Source: Sclerotiophoma versabilis (taxonomy: Eukaryota; Ascomycota; Dothideomycetes; Pleosporales; Didymellaceae). Taken from it: 64,000 nucleotides of DNA. Location: the NCBI GenBank assembly GCA_012274445.1, contig JAAROD010000054.1:1302001-1366000 (forward strand), read 5' to 3'. Positions 51,653 to 62,104 of the stretch are shown here, in pieces; positions within the stretch are counted from its first letter, which is position 1; every line of letters starts with the position of its first letter. The notes under the pieces are model-generated. The model did no database searches and was not told where the DNA came from. It saw only the letters and a list, made by a program, of their open reading frames with translations. Both the position numbers and the translations under genes were made by a program.

Positions 51653-54600
51653 TCAGGCAAGCACCTTCTCGACTACCCACCCCTTTCCAGCACCCTCCTT
51701 CCTCTGCAGCACCCTCCTCACACCCAATCCCCAGCCCTGACTGCCTTTTTCACCCACCAACGTCATCTCAACCTCGCACTCCCTGCGCTCTGGCGCACCA
51801 TTTGTGCGCGGCAACTCTGCAATCTTGCCCTTGGGCTTCGAAGTCTGCAGCAGTGGTGTACCCAGCGCGATATTGATGAGCTGAGGTCGCGTGACAGGCG
51901 TGAGCGCGTGCATGCGCGTTTTTGGTGTCTTTGCGCCGTTGATGAATGATGCGGAAGCGCGCTGGAGGTGCGAATAGATAATATAACCTGGTAACTTGGC
52001 TGGTGGTGTGCGAGCAAGAAGTGTCGAAGGGTGGAGGTAGACGTATTTCTCGTTAGGATCATCGCTGTGTGTCTCCGTTGACGAGAAAAGTGTGATGTAC
52101 GGGACGTCGATGGCGGTTTTTGGTTTACGGGCCAGCTCTGGTGGAACAGGAGCAAGATCTGCGCGCATGGCAACTTGGTCAATAAAACCTGCTGCGCAGA
52201 TTTGGGTCAAGAGATTGATGCTCTTCTCTGATGGCGCTGGGAGCCTGGCCTGGTATATACCAATGGCGGTTGGGCGATGCGTGCGCACTATGCTGGTCAG
52301 CTGCTGGCGGAGCTGACTGGCTTCGTGCATGGCTTTGGCGTTGAGAAACATGTCCTCGCAGAAACGCTGTGGGTCGCTCTCGTACGCGTAAGCGCAGACA
52401 GCATTGCTGTACTTGATGCAATCGCTTTGTTTTGCGTTTACGCTCAATTTGGAAAGGGCCGCATTGTAGGCCTTACGGAGGCGAGAGCGCTCTTCAGCCT
52501 CGATGTTGTCCTGCTCGGTGCGAACAGCATCTGGGTCTCTTGTTGGTTCTCGGAGACCCAATTTGTTCTCTGGGATGACAAGTTCTGGTACAGACAGGGC
52601 GGCTACGAGTGCAATCGTCTCGGCTGTAAGGTTCTGAGCAACACCCATCGCCAACATGCGGGCAAAGCGAGGATTGAGGGGATACAAGGACAGCTCATGA
52701 CCCAGCTTGGTCACCTTACCATCAAGCGACAGCGCTCCAAGGTAGGAAAGAAGGTTTTCAGCGCGCTGAAGACTTTCCCGATCTGGTGGTGTGGGGAATG
52801 GAAAGTTGACGACCGGTGCTCCCATACTCTTGAGTTGCAGTACTACTCCTTCTAGTGGCGTTCGGGAGATTTCTGGCGCCGCGTACTCCGCGAAGTCACG
52901 CTCAAAGACGGCAGACGAGTACAAGCGATAGCAGTGACCAGGACCGGTACGACCAGCACGACCAGCCCTTTGATTGGCGCTGGCCTTGCTGATCCATCCA
53001 ACTTCGAAGCTCTGTACGCCAGTAACGAGGTCATACTTCTTCTCTTTCGCTCTACCACAATCGAATACGTATCGGACACCAGGAATCGTCAAACTTGTTT
53101 CCGCGACATTGGTGGCAAGGACGATGAGTCGAGACCCCTCCGGGGGCGGCTCGAAAACGCGCATTTGCTGGTTTGTCGGTAGCTGCGAGTATAATGGTAA
53201 TACGTGCACGTCCATTACCGTATCCTCAGGCTTCTCTTCGTTGATATCGAACTCCTTGTCCTCCTCGTCGTCGTCTAAGCCCATGATAACGGAGTCTTCA
53301 GAATCAGAACCATCGTTGTCTTCATCGTCATTGTTGTTCGGGCCAAACTCAAGATCTTCGGCCTCCACAGGTGCTTCTGCTGGATTGATCCGCACCTTGC
53401 CAATCTTCACATCCTGACCTTGCGTCGACGGGAACGCTTGTTTGAGTCGTTTGGCAAGGTTGGTAATCTCACCTTGACCGGTAAGGAAGACAAGCATGGC
53501 TCCAGGCGGCAGCTTGCGATGACCTCTGACGACCTTGCGGTACATCTCTTCGACGTAGTCGCGTTGTGTCTGGCGAGCAAAGTGGTTCGTGACAGTGTAT
53601 TGGCGACCTTCAGCTTTCAGCAGCGGAGGTGGCTCACTCCTGAAAAGACGCTTGTTGTCGGTGAAATCCGATATTCTGAGAGTAGCCGACATGATGACGA
53701 GTTTGAGAGGTTTGACCTTGGCGTCTTCCTTCGCCATCTCAGCTCGCAGATCGACGATTCTGCTGAGCATACCAATGAGGATATCGGTGTTGACGCTGCG
53801 CTCGTGTGCTTCGTCTATGACAATTGCAGAGTACCTTGACAGTATGAAATCTTGTGTAATCTCGCGCAAAAGAACACCGTCAGTCATGAACTTTACTGCA
53901 GTCTTTGCGGTCGTTGTGGTATCAAATCGGATTTGATGAGCGACCTTTGAGCCATGGTCACCGAGCTCGTCACTGACACGTTTCGACATGCTGACTGCCG
54001 CAACCCGTCGAGGTTGTGTGACACCGATCATGCCTGGCGTTGGTCCCTCCGGCGCACCGTACCCTGCTTCGAAGAGGAATTGGGGTACCTGGGTGGTCTT
54101 ACCACTACCGGTAGCTCCCCAGACCACCACCACATCGTTGTTGTGTATTGCCTCCATGATCTTCTGCTCCTCCGCTACCACCGGAAGCTGCAACCTAGCT
54201 TCCTGGATCTCGGGCGTTCTTTCCACAGGAACACTGTATGCTTTCCTCGTTGCATCGGTTGCGGTCTTGGTTTCGAGCTCTGGAGGGAGAGGATCTTGTT
54301 CGGGCGCTCTTGGTGTGAAATTGGCCGGTTTCGTCGGTATTGTGTGTTCGAGCTGGTTTGATGGTACGAAACCAATTTGCTCGTTTCTTTGACTCGTCGC
54401 CCAAGCTTTGAAAGCTGATGTTCGTTCCTTCCTGGCGACTTTACTCTCCTCTCTATCGAGGCTGCTATCGCTATCGCTGTCTTCCTCTGATTCCTCCTCT
54501 TCTGACCCTTCTGAGTCGTCTGATTCTTCTGAACCCCCCGAATCGGAGTCTGTGTCGTCTTCATGTTCCTCAATATCTGACTCTTCAGTCGAGTCCGCTG

Positions 54601-55420
54601 CATCAACGCCAGCCTCTTCCTCATCGACCTCTTTCTCGTCTGAGCTGAACCCTTCCCATTCGACCGCTTCCTCGATCACGACAGGCCTGCCCTTCGCCTT
54701 CCTGCGTTTCCTCACTTGTATGATCGGTTTGCCTGAATCGTCAAGCTCGAGGGGGCGCTTCAAGCCACCTCCAAACAAGCCAAAGCTGCCGACTGGTGTT
54801 GCTGTAGGTTGCTCGGAGGTTGTGGGATGAGCGGACGCAGGCTCGGGCTCTGGTGATCTCGATGGTGATCGGGTACGTTTGTGTGACGCAGGCGTGGAGG
54901 ACTTCAGCGACTGTTTGGCTACTGCAGGCGCAGTCTGGATCTTGCTTTCGTCGTCTGATGCTGAGCTTTCAGCCTCTGGCTCTCTGACTGTGTGCTCCTC
55001 GAAGAGCAGCCCCTCGTTCTTCTCCACATCCACACCAGCTTTTCTCTCAGCCAGTGCCCGCCTCAAAGCTTCACGCTTAGTATCGCCACCACTGCCCAAT
55101 TTCTTGGAGCTCTGGAAGAGACTTGTGTCGACTTTGTGGGACTGTGAAGCTAATTTTTTGAGAAGCTCCAAGTTCTCTTCCTTCTTGAGCTTGGTGTCAA
55201 TGTATTTATCCAAGCGCTTTTTCTTCTTGCTGCTCATCTTGCTTTGCGCCTCGCGCACAAGCTCATCTTTCATTGCGCGCCGCCTTTCATCGCGCTCTCT
55301 CTGCTCTGCCGGCAGAATCTGCTCAGCGTTGGCTTCACCAGACGGAGCATCGCTCTGTGCAGCGGCCTTCTGGCGCGCTACTACCTTGTGCTTACGCTGA
55401 CGAGGAACGAACTTCGGCAT
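51653..55420 (-). CDS. ECM16: DEAH-box RNA helicase Ecm16/Dhr1 (DHX37)
   Basis: Dhr1 unwinds the U3 snoRNA from pre-18S rRNA during small-subunit ribosome assembly in the nucleolus. The 1255-aa single-exon protein starts MPKFVPRQRKHKVVARQKAA, followed by Lys-rich coiled segments (KMSSKKKKRLDKYIDTKLKK) and a long acidic stretch (about 270-345). The helicase core has Walker A GATGSGKTTQVPQF (near 437), DEAHERS (near 536), SATLRISDF, LTGQGEI, NVAETSLTIPGVRYVFDCGR and QRAGRAGRTGPG. The helicase-associated and OB-fold regions follow to the end. An acidic insertion lies between the RecA domains (FGPNNNDDEDNDGSDSEDSV), as in other Dhr1 proteins. It is divergent from the proteasome chaperone gene, with a 249-bp gap. 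Confidence 0.95.
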   Translation of the reverse strand: MPKFVPRQRKHKVVARQKAAAQSDAPSGEANAEQILPAEQRERDERRRAMKDELVREAQSKMSSKKKKRLDKYIDTKLKKEENLELLKKLASQSHKVDTSLFQSSKKLGSGGDTKREALRRALAERKAGVDVEKNEGLLFEEHTVREPEAESSASDDESKIQTAPAVAKQSLKSSTPASHKRTRSPSRSPEPEPASAHPTTSEQPTATPVGSFGLFGGGLKRPLELDDSGKPIIQVRKRRKAKGRPVVIEEAVEWEGFSSDEKEVDEEEAGVDAADSTEESDIEEHEDDTDSDSGGSEESDDSEGSEEEESEEDSDSDSSLDREESKVARKERTSAFKAWATSQRNEQIGFVPSNQLEHTIPTKPANFTPRAPEQDPLPPELETKTATDATRKAYSVPVERTPEIQEARLQLPVVAEEQKIMEAIHNNDVVVVWGATGSGKTTQVPQFLFEAGYGAPEGPTPGMIGVTQPRRVAAVSMSKRVSDELGDHGSKVAHQIRFDTTTTAKTAVKFMTDGVLLREITQDFILSRYSAIVIDEAHERSVNTDILIGMLSRIVDLRAEMAKEDAKVKPLKLVIMSATLRISDFTDNKRLFRSEPPPLLKAEGRQYTVTNHFARQTQRDYVEEMYRKVVRGHRKLPPGAMLVFLTGQGEITNLAKRLKQAFPSTQGQDVKIGKVRINPAEAPVEAEDLEFGPNNNDDEDNDGSDSEDSVIMGLDDDEEDKEFDINEEKPEDTVMDVHVLPLYSQLPTNQQMRVFEPPPEGSRLIVLATNVAETSLTIPGVRYVFDCGRAKEKKYDLVTGVQSFEVGWISKASANQRAGRAGRTGPGHCYRLYSSAVFERDFAEYAAPEISRTPLEGVVLQLKSMGAPVVNFPFPTPPDRESLQRAENLLSYLGALSLDGKVTKLGHELSLYPLNPRFARMLAMGVAQNLTAETIALVAALSVPELVIPENKLGLREPTRDPDAVRTEQDNIEAEERSRLRKAYNAALSKLSVNAKQSDCIKYSNAVCAYAYESDPQRFCEDMFLNAKAMHEASQLRQQLTSIVRTHRPTAIGIYQARLPAPSEKSINLLTQICAAGFIDQVAMRADLAPVPPELARKPKTAIDVPYITLFSSTETHSDDPNEKYVYLHPSTLLARTPPAKLPGYIIYSHLQRASASFINGAKTPKTRMHALTPVTRPQLINIALGTPLLQTSKPKGKIAELPRTNGAPERRECEVEMTLVGEKGSQGWGLGVRRVLQRKEGAGKGWVVEKVLA

Positions 55421-55669
55421 GTTTTGTCGTGGTCCTGCGCAAGGACTTCAAGTTGCTGTATTTCAGAGCCCAAATTTTGGCGGGACCGGCAGGCCGGAGC
55501 ACGCTAGTCCTGCACTAGCGCCGGGCGGTGAGTGGCTCCGCATCACTCCCGAGAGCTCATCTCCACCAACGACAGGACCCCTCAAATCCCGAAACCTGGT
55601 AGCCATCATTGTGCACTATTGCATGCTGTGAGATCACGATCTACGTTGTCTACATATCACCGCCCAGAA
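55421..55669. promoter_or_regulatory. Shared divergent promoter of ECM16 and PAC3
   Basis: 249 bp between start codons. It contains AAATTTTGGCGGGA at 55472-55485 (TCCCGCCAAAATTT toward ECM16), which recurs in near-identical form upstream of FES1 at 57180. Confidence 0.5.
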
Positions 55670-56205
55670 ATGGCGACAACAACAGAAGAATACACGGTAA
55701 CACCAGCGCCGTTCCCAGCGCGCTCAAAGTCTGCCTCATCAAGGATCAATGGCTTGGACACAACTGTGACATCTATATCATTCGTGGATAAGATTCTCAT
55801 CACAGTCACGCAGCAAGGCCGTCTGGCGCACTGGGTATGCTCTCTGACTACCACCCGGCTACACCGACCAAAAAGCTGACCCTGCATTTCTAGGTGCATG
55901 TCCCACTCGACATCTCCGCGACTGATGCACCAGTAATTTCGCAATCCTATCTTGACCGCGACGACGAAGACCCCGCGTCTGATCTCCTTCCTATGCACCA
56001 TCTCACAGCAACAACGATCTTGGGCGGTACAATACCAGAACTCGAAGTTCTCGGCCAGACGCTGGCAACGCAAATATCTTCCGCTATCAAAACGCAAAAT
56101 GACAGAGAGTCACGGATGGTAGTGCTCGGTATGGGTCTCGATAAGAGCATGAGCGGAAGGACAGAGTTCAGTGAATTAGTAGGGTTGGTGTTGGAAGTAT
56201 TGTGA
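55670..56205 (+). CDS. Proteasome assembly chaperone 3 (Irc25/Poc3-like)
   Basis: Pba3/PAC3 pairs with PAC4 to guide alpha-ring assembly of the 20S proteasome. Exons 55670-55834 and 55894-56205 (59-bp GTATGC...TAG intron, phase 0) encode 158 aa. Family landmarks are SISFVDKILITVTQQGRLAH, which ends exon 1 just before the junction WVHVPLD, then HLTATTILGGTIPELEVLGQ, LATQISSAIKTQNDRESRMV and VLGMGLDK. The end FSELVGLVLEVL closes the domain. The start ATG at 55670 follows an in-frame upstream region without similarity. The small size and mixed alpha/beta pattern fit the PAC3 fold. Confidence 0.82.
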
Positions 56206-56428
56206 ACCACAGGTATGAAGGAACGCCTAGCAAGAAGACTGGACATGGTACGCTTGGAATAAGCAGTCGAGTGCGCGCAGAATTTGCGCAGCTCACAGAT
56301 CGATTTGCTGCGCCATGGCAGTATGTCTACATGACCCTTTCCTATATCATCACTGAGATGTAAACGCCGCCATTATGCTAATCTATGTCTAGAACCGGAA
56401 CGCCGATACAATGCAGCTCATGATCGTC

Positions 56429-57097
56429 TTACAAACTTTCGCGAAGCTTGTTGATCAAGGTGTCCACCGAATCCATGTCGTTCGCGTCGAGCTTGCCTGT
56501 AGGCTTGAATTCCGCGGGTACGTGGGACACAGCATCGTCAAGCGCAGGCTGAAAGTTCCTGACAGAGGATGAGAGGGCCGTGATAGCCTTCTTCTTGACC
56601 TTCGTCTCATCATCCCCTGTCGCCATGCGTACTAAAGTCGGAATGGCACCAAGTACCAAAAGCTATACACTGTCAGCGATCATCCATGTAGACTGCAAAG
56701 CAATGGGCTTGCTCACCTTCTCCTGAGTCTTGATGTTATTCTGCACTGCAGTGCTAATACACCATGCCGCAAACCTTCTTAACTCAGCTTCCTTGTTCTC
56801 GAGTTGCTCTATCAGAGGTATCCAGAGGTTCAACGATTCGAGGTTGTTCGCGTTGTCGAGATTCTCAATAAGCTGCTCGAAGTTGTCGAATGCAATAATC
56901 CGGTCCTCCAGGTCGCAGTCCTCTCTCTTGATGACCTCCATGTTATCCTTCATCATCTGCGCGTCTGACTTCTGGTTGCCAAACAAAGCTGCAAGAGCTT
57001 CTGCGTTCAATTGCGTTTTGGGAGCGGCTGCGCCCTCGGCGACGCGGGAATTCTCGACACCCCACTTGAGGAGCGTGTTTAGATTGGGATCGTTCAT
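56429..57097 (-). CDS. FES1: Hsp70 nucleotide exchange factor Fes1
   Basis: Fes1 (HspBP1) is an armadillo-type exchange factor that releases ADP from cytosolic Hsp70 and hands misfolded proteins to degradation. Exons 56717-57097 and 56429-56662 (54-bp GTGAGC...TAG intron) encode 204 aa. The N-terminal Fes1 motif is LNTLLKWGVENS, followed by Arm-like helices EDRIIAFDNFEQLIENLDNA, LWIPLIEQLENKEAELRRFA and AWCISTAVQNN; QEK joins LLVLGAIPTLVRMATGDDE across the intron. The end is VDTLINKLRESL. The length is typical. The ATG chosen, MNDPNLNT, matches the family start. It faces the actin gene in divergent orientation, with 1 kb between. Confidence 0.93.
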
Positions 57098-58147
57098 TGT
57101 GTATGATGTGGTAAGATTCGACTGGGTGGTATAAAGTGTCGTGTTGTAGCAAGGTGACTGGTATTTGAATATCTGGAGTAAATTTGGCGGGATGACGCAG
57201 ATTCGGTTTTGCGCCGACGCTGCGGGAAGGTACGACCAGATTCGCGCGCCTTCCATTCGGCGGGCAGCTGTCACCAGCAGCAGCACAATTTCAAAGTGAA
57301 CTTGGAACAAACACCAATAGGCTCTCTTGAATACAACAGATGACGTTACGCTATCTACATTGCAGCAACCAACCCGTTTGTCGTATATGAACGCCGTCGC
57401 CGTATCGCTGCTCGTCTCGCATGGTCCCGCGGTCCCATAAGTGCCCCTCACCACGTGACTTGGACCCGTATTTCCTGGCGGGGATTGAGAGTTGGCGGTG
57501 AACAGCTGTGGATGGCTGGGGATCGCAATGCTCCTGCAGCTCCAATGCCAGTGGCGGTCTGGCACGAGCACTTCGCAGCCCAAGCCCACGTCGTACACAT
57601 TGGAGCGCCATTGCCATCAGTAATCATCATCGTTGTGAACCGCCAAGCACTTGAGGCGCTGCCTTGGGGCGAGACGTGCGTGTACAAGTGTACCATCCTC
57701 ACGCTGTGGCGGGCGAGCTTGCGTACACCACCAGAATAGAAACGGTGATGCCTAGAAGCAACGCAATGCGAATATAAAACGCTCAACGCAGCTTCGATAG
57801 CAGAGATTGCATGCATTGAATGCCTGAGAGTGACGTTGCCTGCACTTCCGTTGGGTCTCTTGCCCGTTCGTGCAAAGCCCCCTTCACCAACCTCGCCGCT
57901 CCTTCTGTCTGGGCAAGGCCGGCCCGCTTATTTCAGCAGTGGGCACCCACTCGCCTCGCGCACTCTGCAAGACCTTAACCACCACCACCACCGCACCCGT
58001 AAGCTTCCCCGACATCCGTGTTTCTATCTAAGGTCCGACCTACGACAACCTGTCCTTCTCTTGCTGACTCTCCTTTTCGCAGAGAGTACTTTTGCACTCC
58101 ACCCACACAACACTACCTACTCCTAATCTACCATCTAATCAGTCAAC
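57098..58147. promoter_or_regulatory. Intergenic promoter region of FES1 and actin
   Basis: About 1 kb. Near FES1 is the AAATTTGGCGGGA element at 57180-57192. Nearer actin there is a TATA-like AATATAAAA at about 57771-57779 and a long C/T-rich leader at 57960-58147, typical of strongly expressed fungal genes. The open frames here look non-coding. Confidence 0.5.
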
Positions 58148-59734
58148 ATGGAAGGTAAGCAGCTGAGCCCACCGCCCCCAGCATCGCCGCCGGCCATCCT
58201 CTGGCGATGCGCGTCTATCTCAACGAGCTCTGCTAACGTTTGCTTTTCAATGCAGAGGAAGTCGCAGCCCTCGTCATTGACAATGGGTGAGATCATACCC
58301 CCGACATCGAACTCCTGCCATCCCTGTCGTGGAGGGGCTATCTGCATTGGCACCGTCCACGACGTCGACAAGCCGCAACAGCCCTGCGACAGGACCGCGC
58401 GAGTGATGGATACTTGATGGACATGAGCTGACAATTGATAGTTCGGGTATGTGCAAGGCCGGTTTTGCCGGTGATGATGCGCCCCGAGCAGTCTTCCGTA
58501 AGTTCCTCAACCCGCCACCTGGCAGCAGCAGCAGCGTCTTGTTGCGCCGGCTCTGCAGCCAGGCAACGTCCAAGCACTACATTCTGACAACATGCAGCCT
58601 CCATTGTCGGTCGTCCCCGTCACCATGGGTATGGCACTTCCACCGGCAGTTCCCGCCCAAGTCGAGCTAACAGTGACGCAGTATCATGATCGGTATGGGA
58701 CAGAAGGACTCCTACGTCGGTGATGAGGCACAGTCGAAGCGTGGTATCCTGACTCTGCGATACCCCATTGAGCACGGTGTCGTCACCAACTGGGACGACA
58801 TGGAGAAGATCTGGCACCACACCTTCTACAACGAGCTGCGTGTCGCCCCCGAGGAGCACCCCGTCCTGCTCACCGAGGCTCCCATCAACCCCAAGTCCAA
58901 CCGTGAGAAGATGACACAGATTGTTTTCGAGACATTCAACGCCCCCGCGTTCTACGTCTCCATCCAGGCTGTCCTGTCCCTGTACGCCTCCGGTCGTACC
59001 ACAGGTATCGTCCTCGACTCCGGTGACGGTGTCACTCACGTTGTCCCCATCTACGAGGGTTTCGCTCTTCCCCACGCCATCTCCCGTGTCGACATGGCTG
59101 GTCGCGATTTGACCGACTACCTCATGAAGATCCTTGCTGAGCGTGGTTACACTTTCTCCACCACCGCCGAGCGCGAAATCGTTCGTGACATCAAGGAGAA
59201 GCTCTGCTACGTCGCCCTCGACTTTGAGCAGGAGATCCAGACCGCCAGCCAGAGCTCCAGCCTCGAGAAGTCTTACGAGCTTCCTGACGGTCAGGTCATC
59301 ACCATTGGCAACGAGCGCTTCCGTGCTCCTGAGGCTCTTTTCCAGCCTTCCGTCCTTGGTCTTGAGAGCGGTGGTATCCACGTTACCACTTTCAACTCCA
59401 TCATGAAGTGCGATGTTGACGTCAGGAAGGACCTGTACGGTAACATTGTCATGGTATGTAGTTCTCAAAGAGAAACAGAAGATTGCAAGCTGACAACTCC
59501 CAGTCTGGTGGTACCACCATGTACCCCGGTATCTCCGACCGCATGCAGAAGGAGATCACTGCTCTTGCTCCTTCCTCCATGAAGGTCAAGATCATTGCTC
59601 CTCCCGAGCGCAAGTACTCCGTCTGGATCGGTGGTTCCATTCTCGCCTCCCTCTCCACCTTCCAGCAGATGTGGATCTCAAAGCAGGAGTACGACGAGAG
59701 CGGTCCTTCCATTGTCCACCGCAAGTGCTTCTAA
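58148..59734 (+). CDS. ACT1: Actin
   Basis: Conventional actin of the cytoskeleton. Six exons, 58148-58154 (7 nt), 58256-58286, 58442-58497, 58598-58628, 58682-59453 and 59504-59734, encode exactly 375 aa, the standard length. The short exons restore [20 protein letters not shown], then [20 protein letters not shown], then [20 protein letters not shown]. Further landmarks are [16 protein letters not shown] (phosphate loop 2), [34 protein letters not shown] and the end HRKCF. Strong codon bias toward C-ending codons marks high expression. Introns crowd the first 540 bp and two of them exceed 100 bp, the usual fungal pattern. This locus is a common phylogenetic marker and would help place the organism. 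Confidence 0.98.
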
Positions 59735-60361
59735 GGTACTGCAACTCCCGCGCCGACACGATTCCACCGACTGACGATTTTCCTTCCAGCGTCTTCCTGC
59801 GTACGATTCTCGAGATTATGACAAGCCTGGTAGCGGAGGCAACGTTGTATTGGTGCTCTGTTACCCCGGGGTTTCATGCATAACGGTTGTTCACAAAAAG
59901 GCAAAGCTGGCGAGCGATTGGGTGTTTAAGTTATGGAGCAGCTTGGGCTCATACGTGGTGGTGTGATAGGATCTTAACATCGTAACTTAGAACCTGAACA
60001 TTTCCACATCTTGTACTACCCGGGTTGCTTTGTGACCAGATCGAATGCACATAGGATGTGATTTCAAGCTCTTGCGCATATCCTTTCCTCTGCCATTCTC
60101 CGTAATAAGAATAATTGGTACGTATCGCTCCGAAAGGTCGAACCTGATAGCTCTCTGCGCATACGACAGTACTGCTTGTGGTGTTCCGCTTGTAAAGTGC
60201 AGAACAGCATCAAATCCGCAGATGCGAGTCAACAACCCGACCAGGAACGCCCGTGCTCGCTAGCGCGACAATACCGGTAACCGTCAGCTTTTGAAGCAGG
60301 CATCGCTTTTCCACTGTACCTTGTGACTGATAGCAAAGCAGGAGTATTCGAGAACTACGCG
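59735..60361. other. Intergenic region, about 630 bp
   Basis: Actin 3' UTR and the promoter of the second MFS gene. No other gene is seen. Confidence 0.5.
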
Positions 60362-61942
60362 ATGTCTACCAGAATCAACCGAGTAGAAGAAATTCCTGTT
60401 GAGGCCAGCGACGAAACAACACCTCTACTCACTACCCTCAAGACTGGCCCCAATGCTGAACTGGTTGACTCACCGAGTGAAACCATCAGCACAGATGAAG
60501 CCCATACTGAAGATGAAGATACGCCACTCCCAAAAGCTCAAATCTTGCTGCTCTGCTACACTCGCGCCATTGAACCAATAGCGTTCTTTTCCATCTTTCC
60601 CTACATCAACTTCATGATCGAACAAGTTGGCGGAGTTGAGAAAGAGGATGTTGGCTTCTACTCCGGACTCATCGAGTCGCTCTTCTCCTTGACACAGATG
60701 TGTGTCATGATTTTCTGGGCCAAAGCGTCAGACCGCTATGGACGCAAGCCGGTCCTCGTGTTTAGTCTGTTGGGCATAGCCATTGCGACGACGCTGTTTG
60801 GTATGAGTCAGAGTATTGCGCAGATGATTGTTGCAAGATGTTTTGCTGGCATTTTCGCGGGCACGGTGGTCACGCTCAGGGCTATGTTCAGTGAGAACAG
60901 TACAAAGCACACGCAAGCTAGAGCGTTTGCCTATTTTGCATTCGCAGGGAACTTGGGTATCTTTGTTGGGCCCTCGTTGGGTGAGTGACATAGACATGAG
61001 TGCCGACGTGAGTTGCTGACCTTTATGTAGGAGGTGCCTTGGAGAGACCAGCCGAGAAGTATCCTCGCGTCTTTGGCTACCAGTTCTTTCGAGACTATCC
61101 CTACATATTGCCTGGCCTTGTCATCTCGGCTCTCACTCTCTCTGCGGCTATTACTACGGCGTTGTTCGTTCAAGAGGTATAGTCAGCTCTTCGCGACCAT
61201 GCAGTTGCCACTAACCAAGCTCCAGACCCTTCATATCCACAAAGACAAGAAGAACTCTACAGAGGCTCCAATGACGATGTGGCAACTCGTCAACTCTCCA
61301 GATGTAGTTCGAGTGATCCTTATCTGCCAATATGTTGCGCTCCTCGCCTTCACATTCACCGCCGTCAATCCCGTGTTCCTCTACACACCCATCCCACTGG
61401 GCGGCATCGGCTTTTCTCCTGAGCTCATCGCCGCAGTCATCGGCTTCTCTGGTGTCTCGCAGGCGGCTTGGCTCCTCCTTGTCTTCCCGGCTCTACACAA
61501 ACGCATTGGTACAGGCCAAATCTTGCGTCTTGCTGCATGGATATGGCCTATATTCTTTGCGATCCATCCTTGCTTCAACCTTCTCCTTCGCCATGGTCAG
61601 AAGATTGCTTTCTGGGTTATTGCTCCACCTGCCCTGGCAGTCGGCAGCTGTGTGGCCATGGCATTCACGGCGGTGCAGTTGGCTATCAACGATATCGCGC
61701 CAAGCCATGAGACGTTCGGGACATTGAATGCGATCACGCTGGCCCTCTCGAGTGGGTCGAGAGCTGTGGCGCCAGCGGTAGCTACAAGTATATACGCTAC
61801 TGGTATCAAATATCATATCTTGGGGGGCCAGCTATTCTGGCTGCTCAATGTGATATTTTCGTGTGGATTGATCGGTCTGTTGAGATTGTTGCCGGAGAAA
61901 GCGGAAGGAAGACCTAAGAAAAAGGTAACTGAGAATGGGTAG
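60362..61942 (+). CDS. MFS transporter, ZIF1/YCR023C-like
   Basis: Exons 60362-60980, 61031-61176 and 61226-61942 (50- and 49-bp introns) encode 493 aa with about 12 membrane segments. The N-terminal 65 residues are acidic and cytosolic (DEAHTEDEDTPLPKAQ). The first helix region reads LCYTRAIEPIAFFSIFPYIN. Motif A is WAKASDRYGRKPVLVFSLLG, and helix 4-5 is ARCFAGIFAGTVVTLRAMFS. This order matches the fungal proteins annotated as MFS multidrug or zinc-induced-facilitator-like transporters. The conserved SSGSRAVAPAVATSIYATG lies near the end. The start is the ATG at 60362; an in-frame GTG 39 bp upstream is not used in fungi. The substrate is unknown. Confidence 0.9.
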
Positions 61943-62104
61943 ATTGGCACACATTGCAACGACAATGAATGGGACAATCTAAACCAAACTTTCTGTTTCC
62001 CTGGCTCTTTTTCTTCTTTTTCATATTTCCTTTCTTCAATCTTATGCATGTCAAAAGTAGCAAGTCAATGCTCCCATGGATTAATAATCTCGACTCCCTC
62101 CTAT

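Noticed and set aside
58620..59468. A 282-codon open frame antisense to actin
   Set aside because: Strong C-ending codon bias of actin removes stop codons on the other strand. The frame mirrors actin exon 5 and has no independent features.
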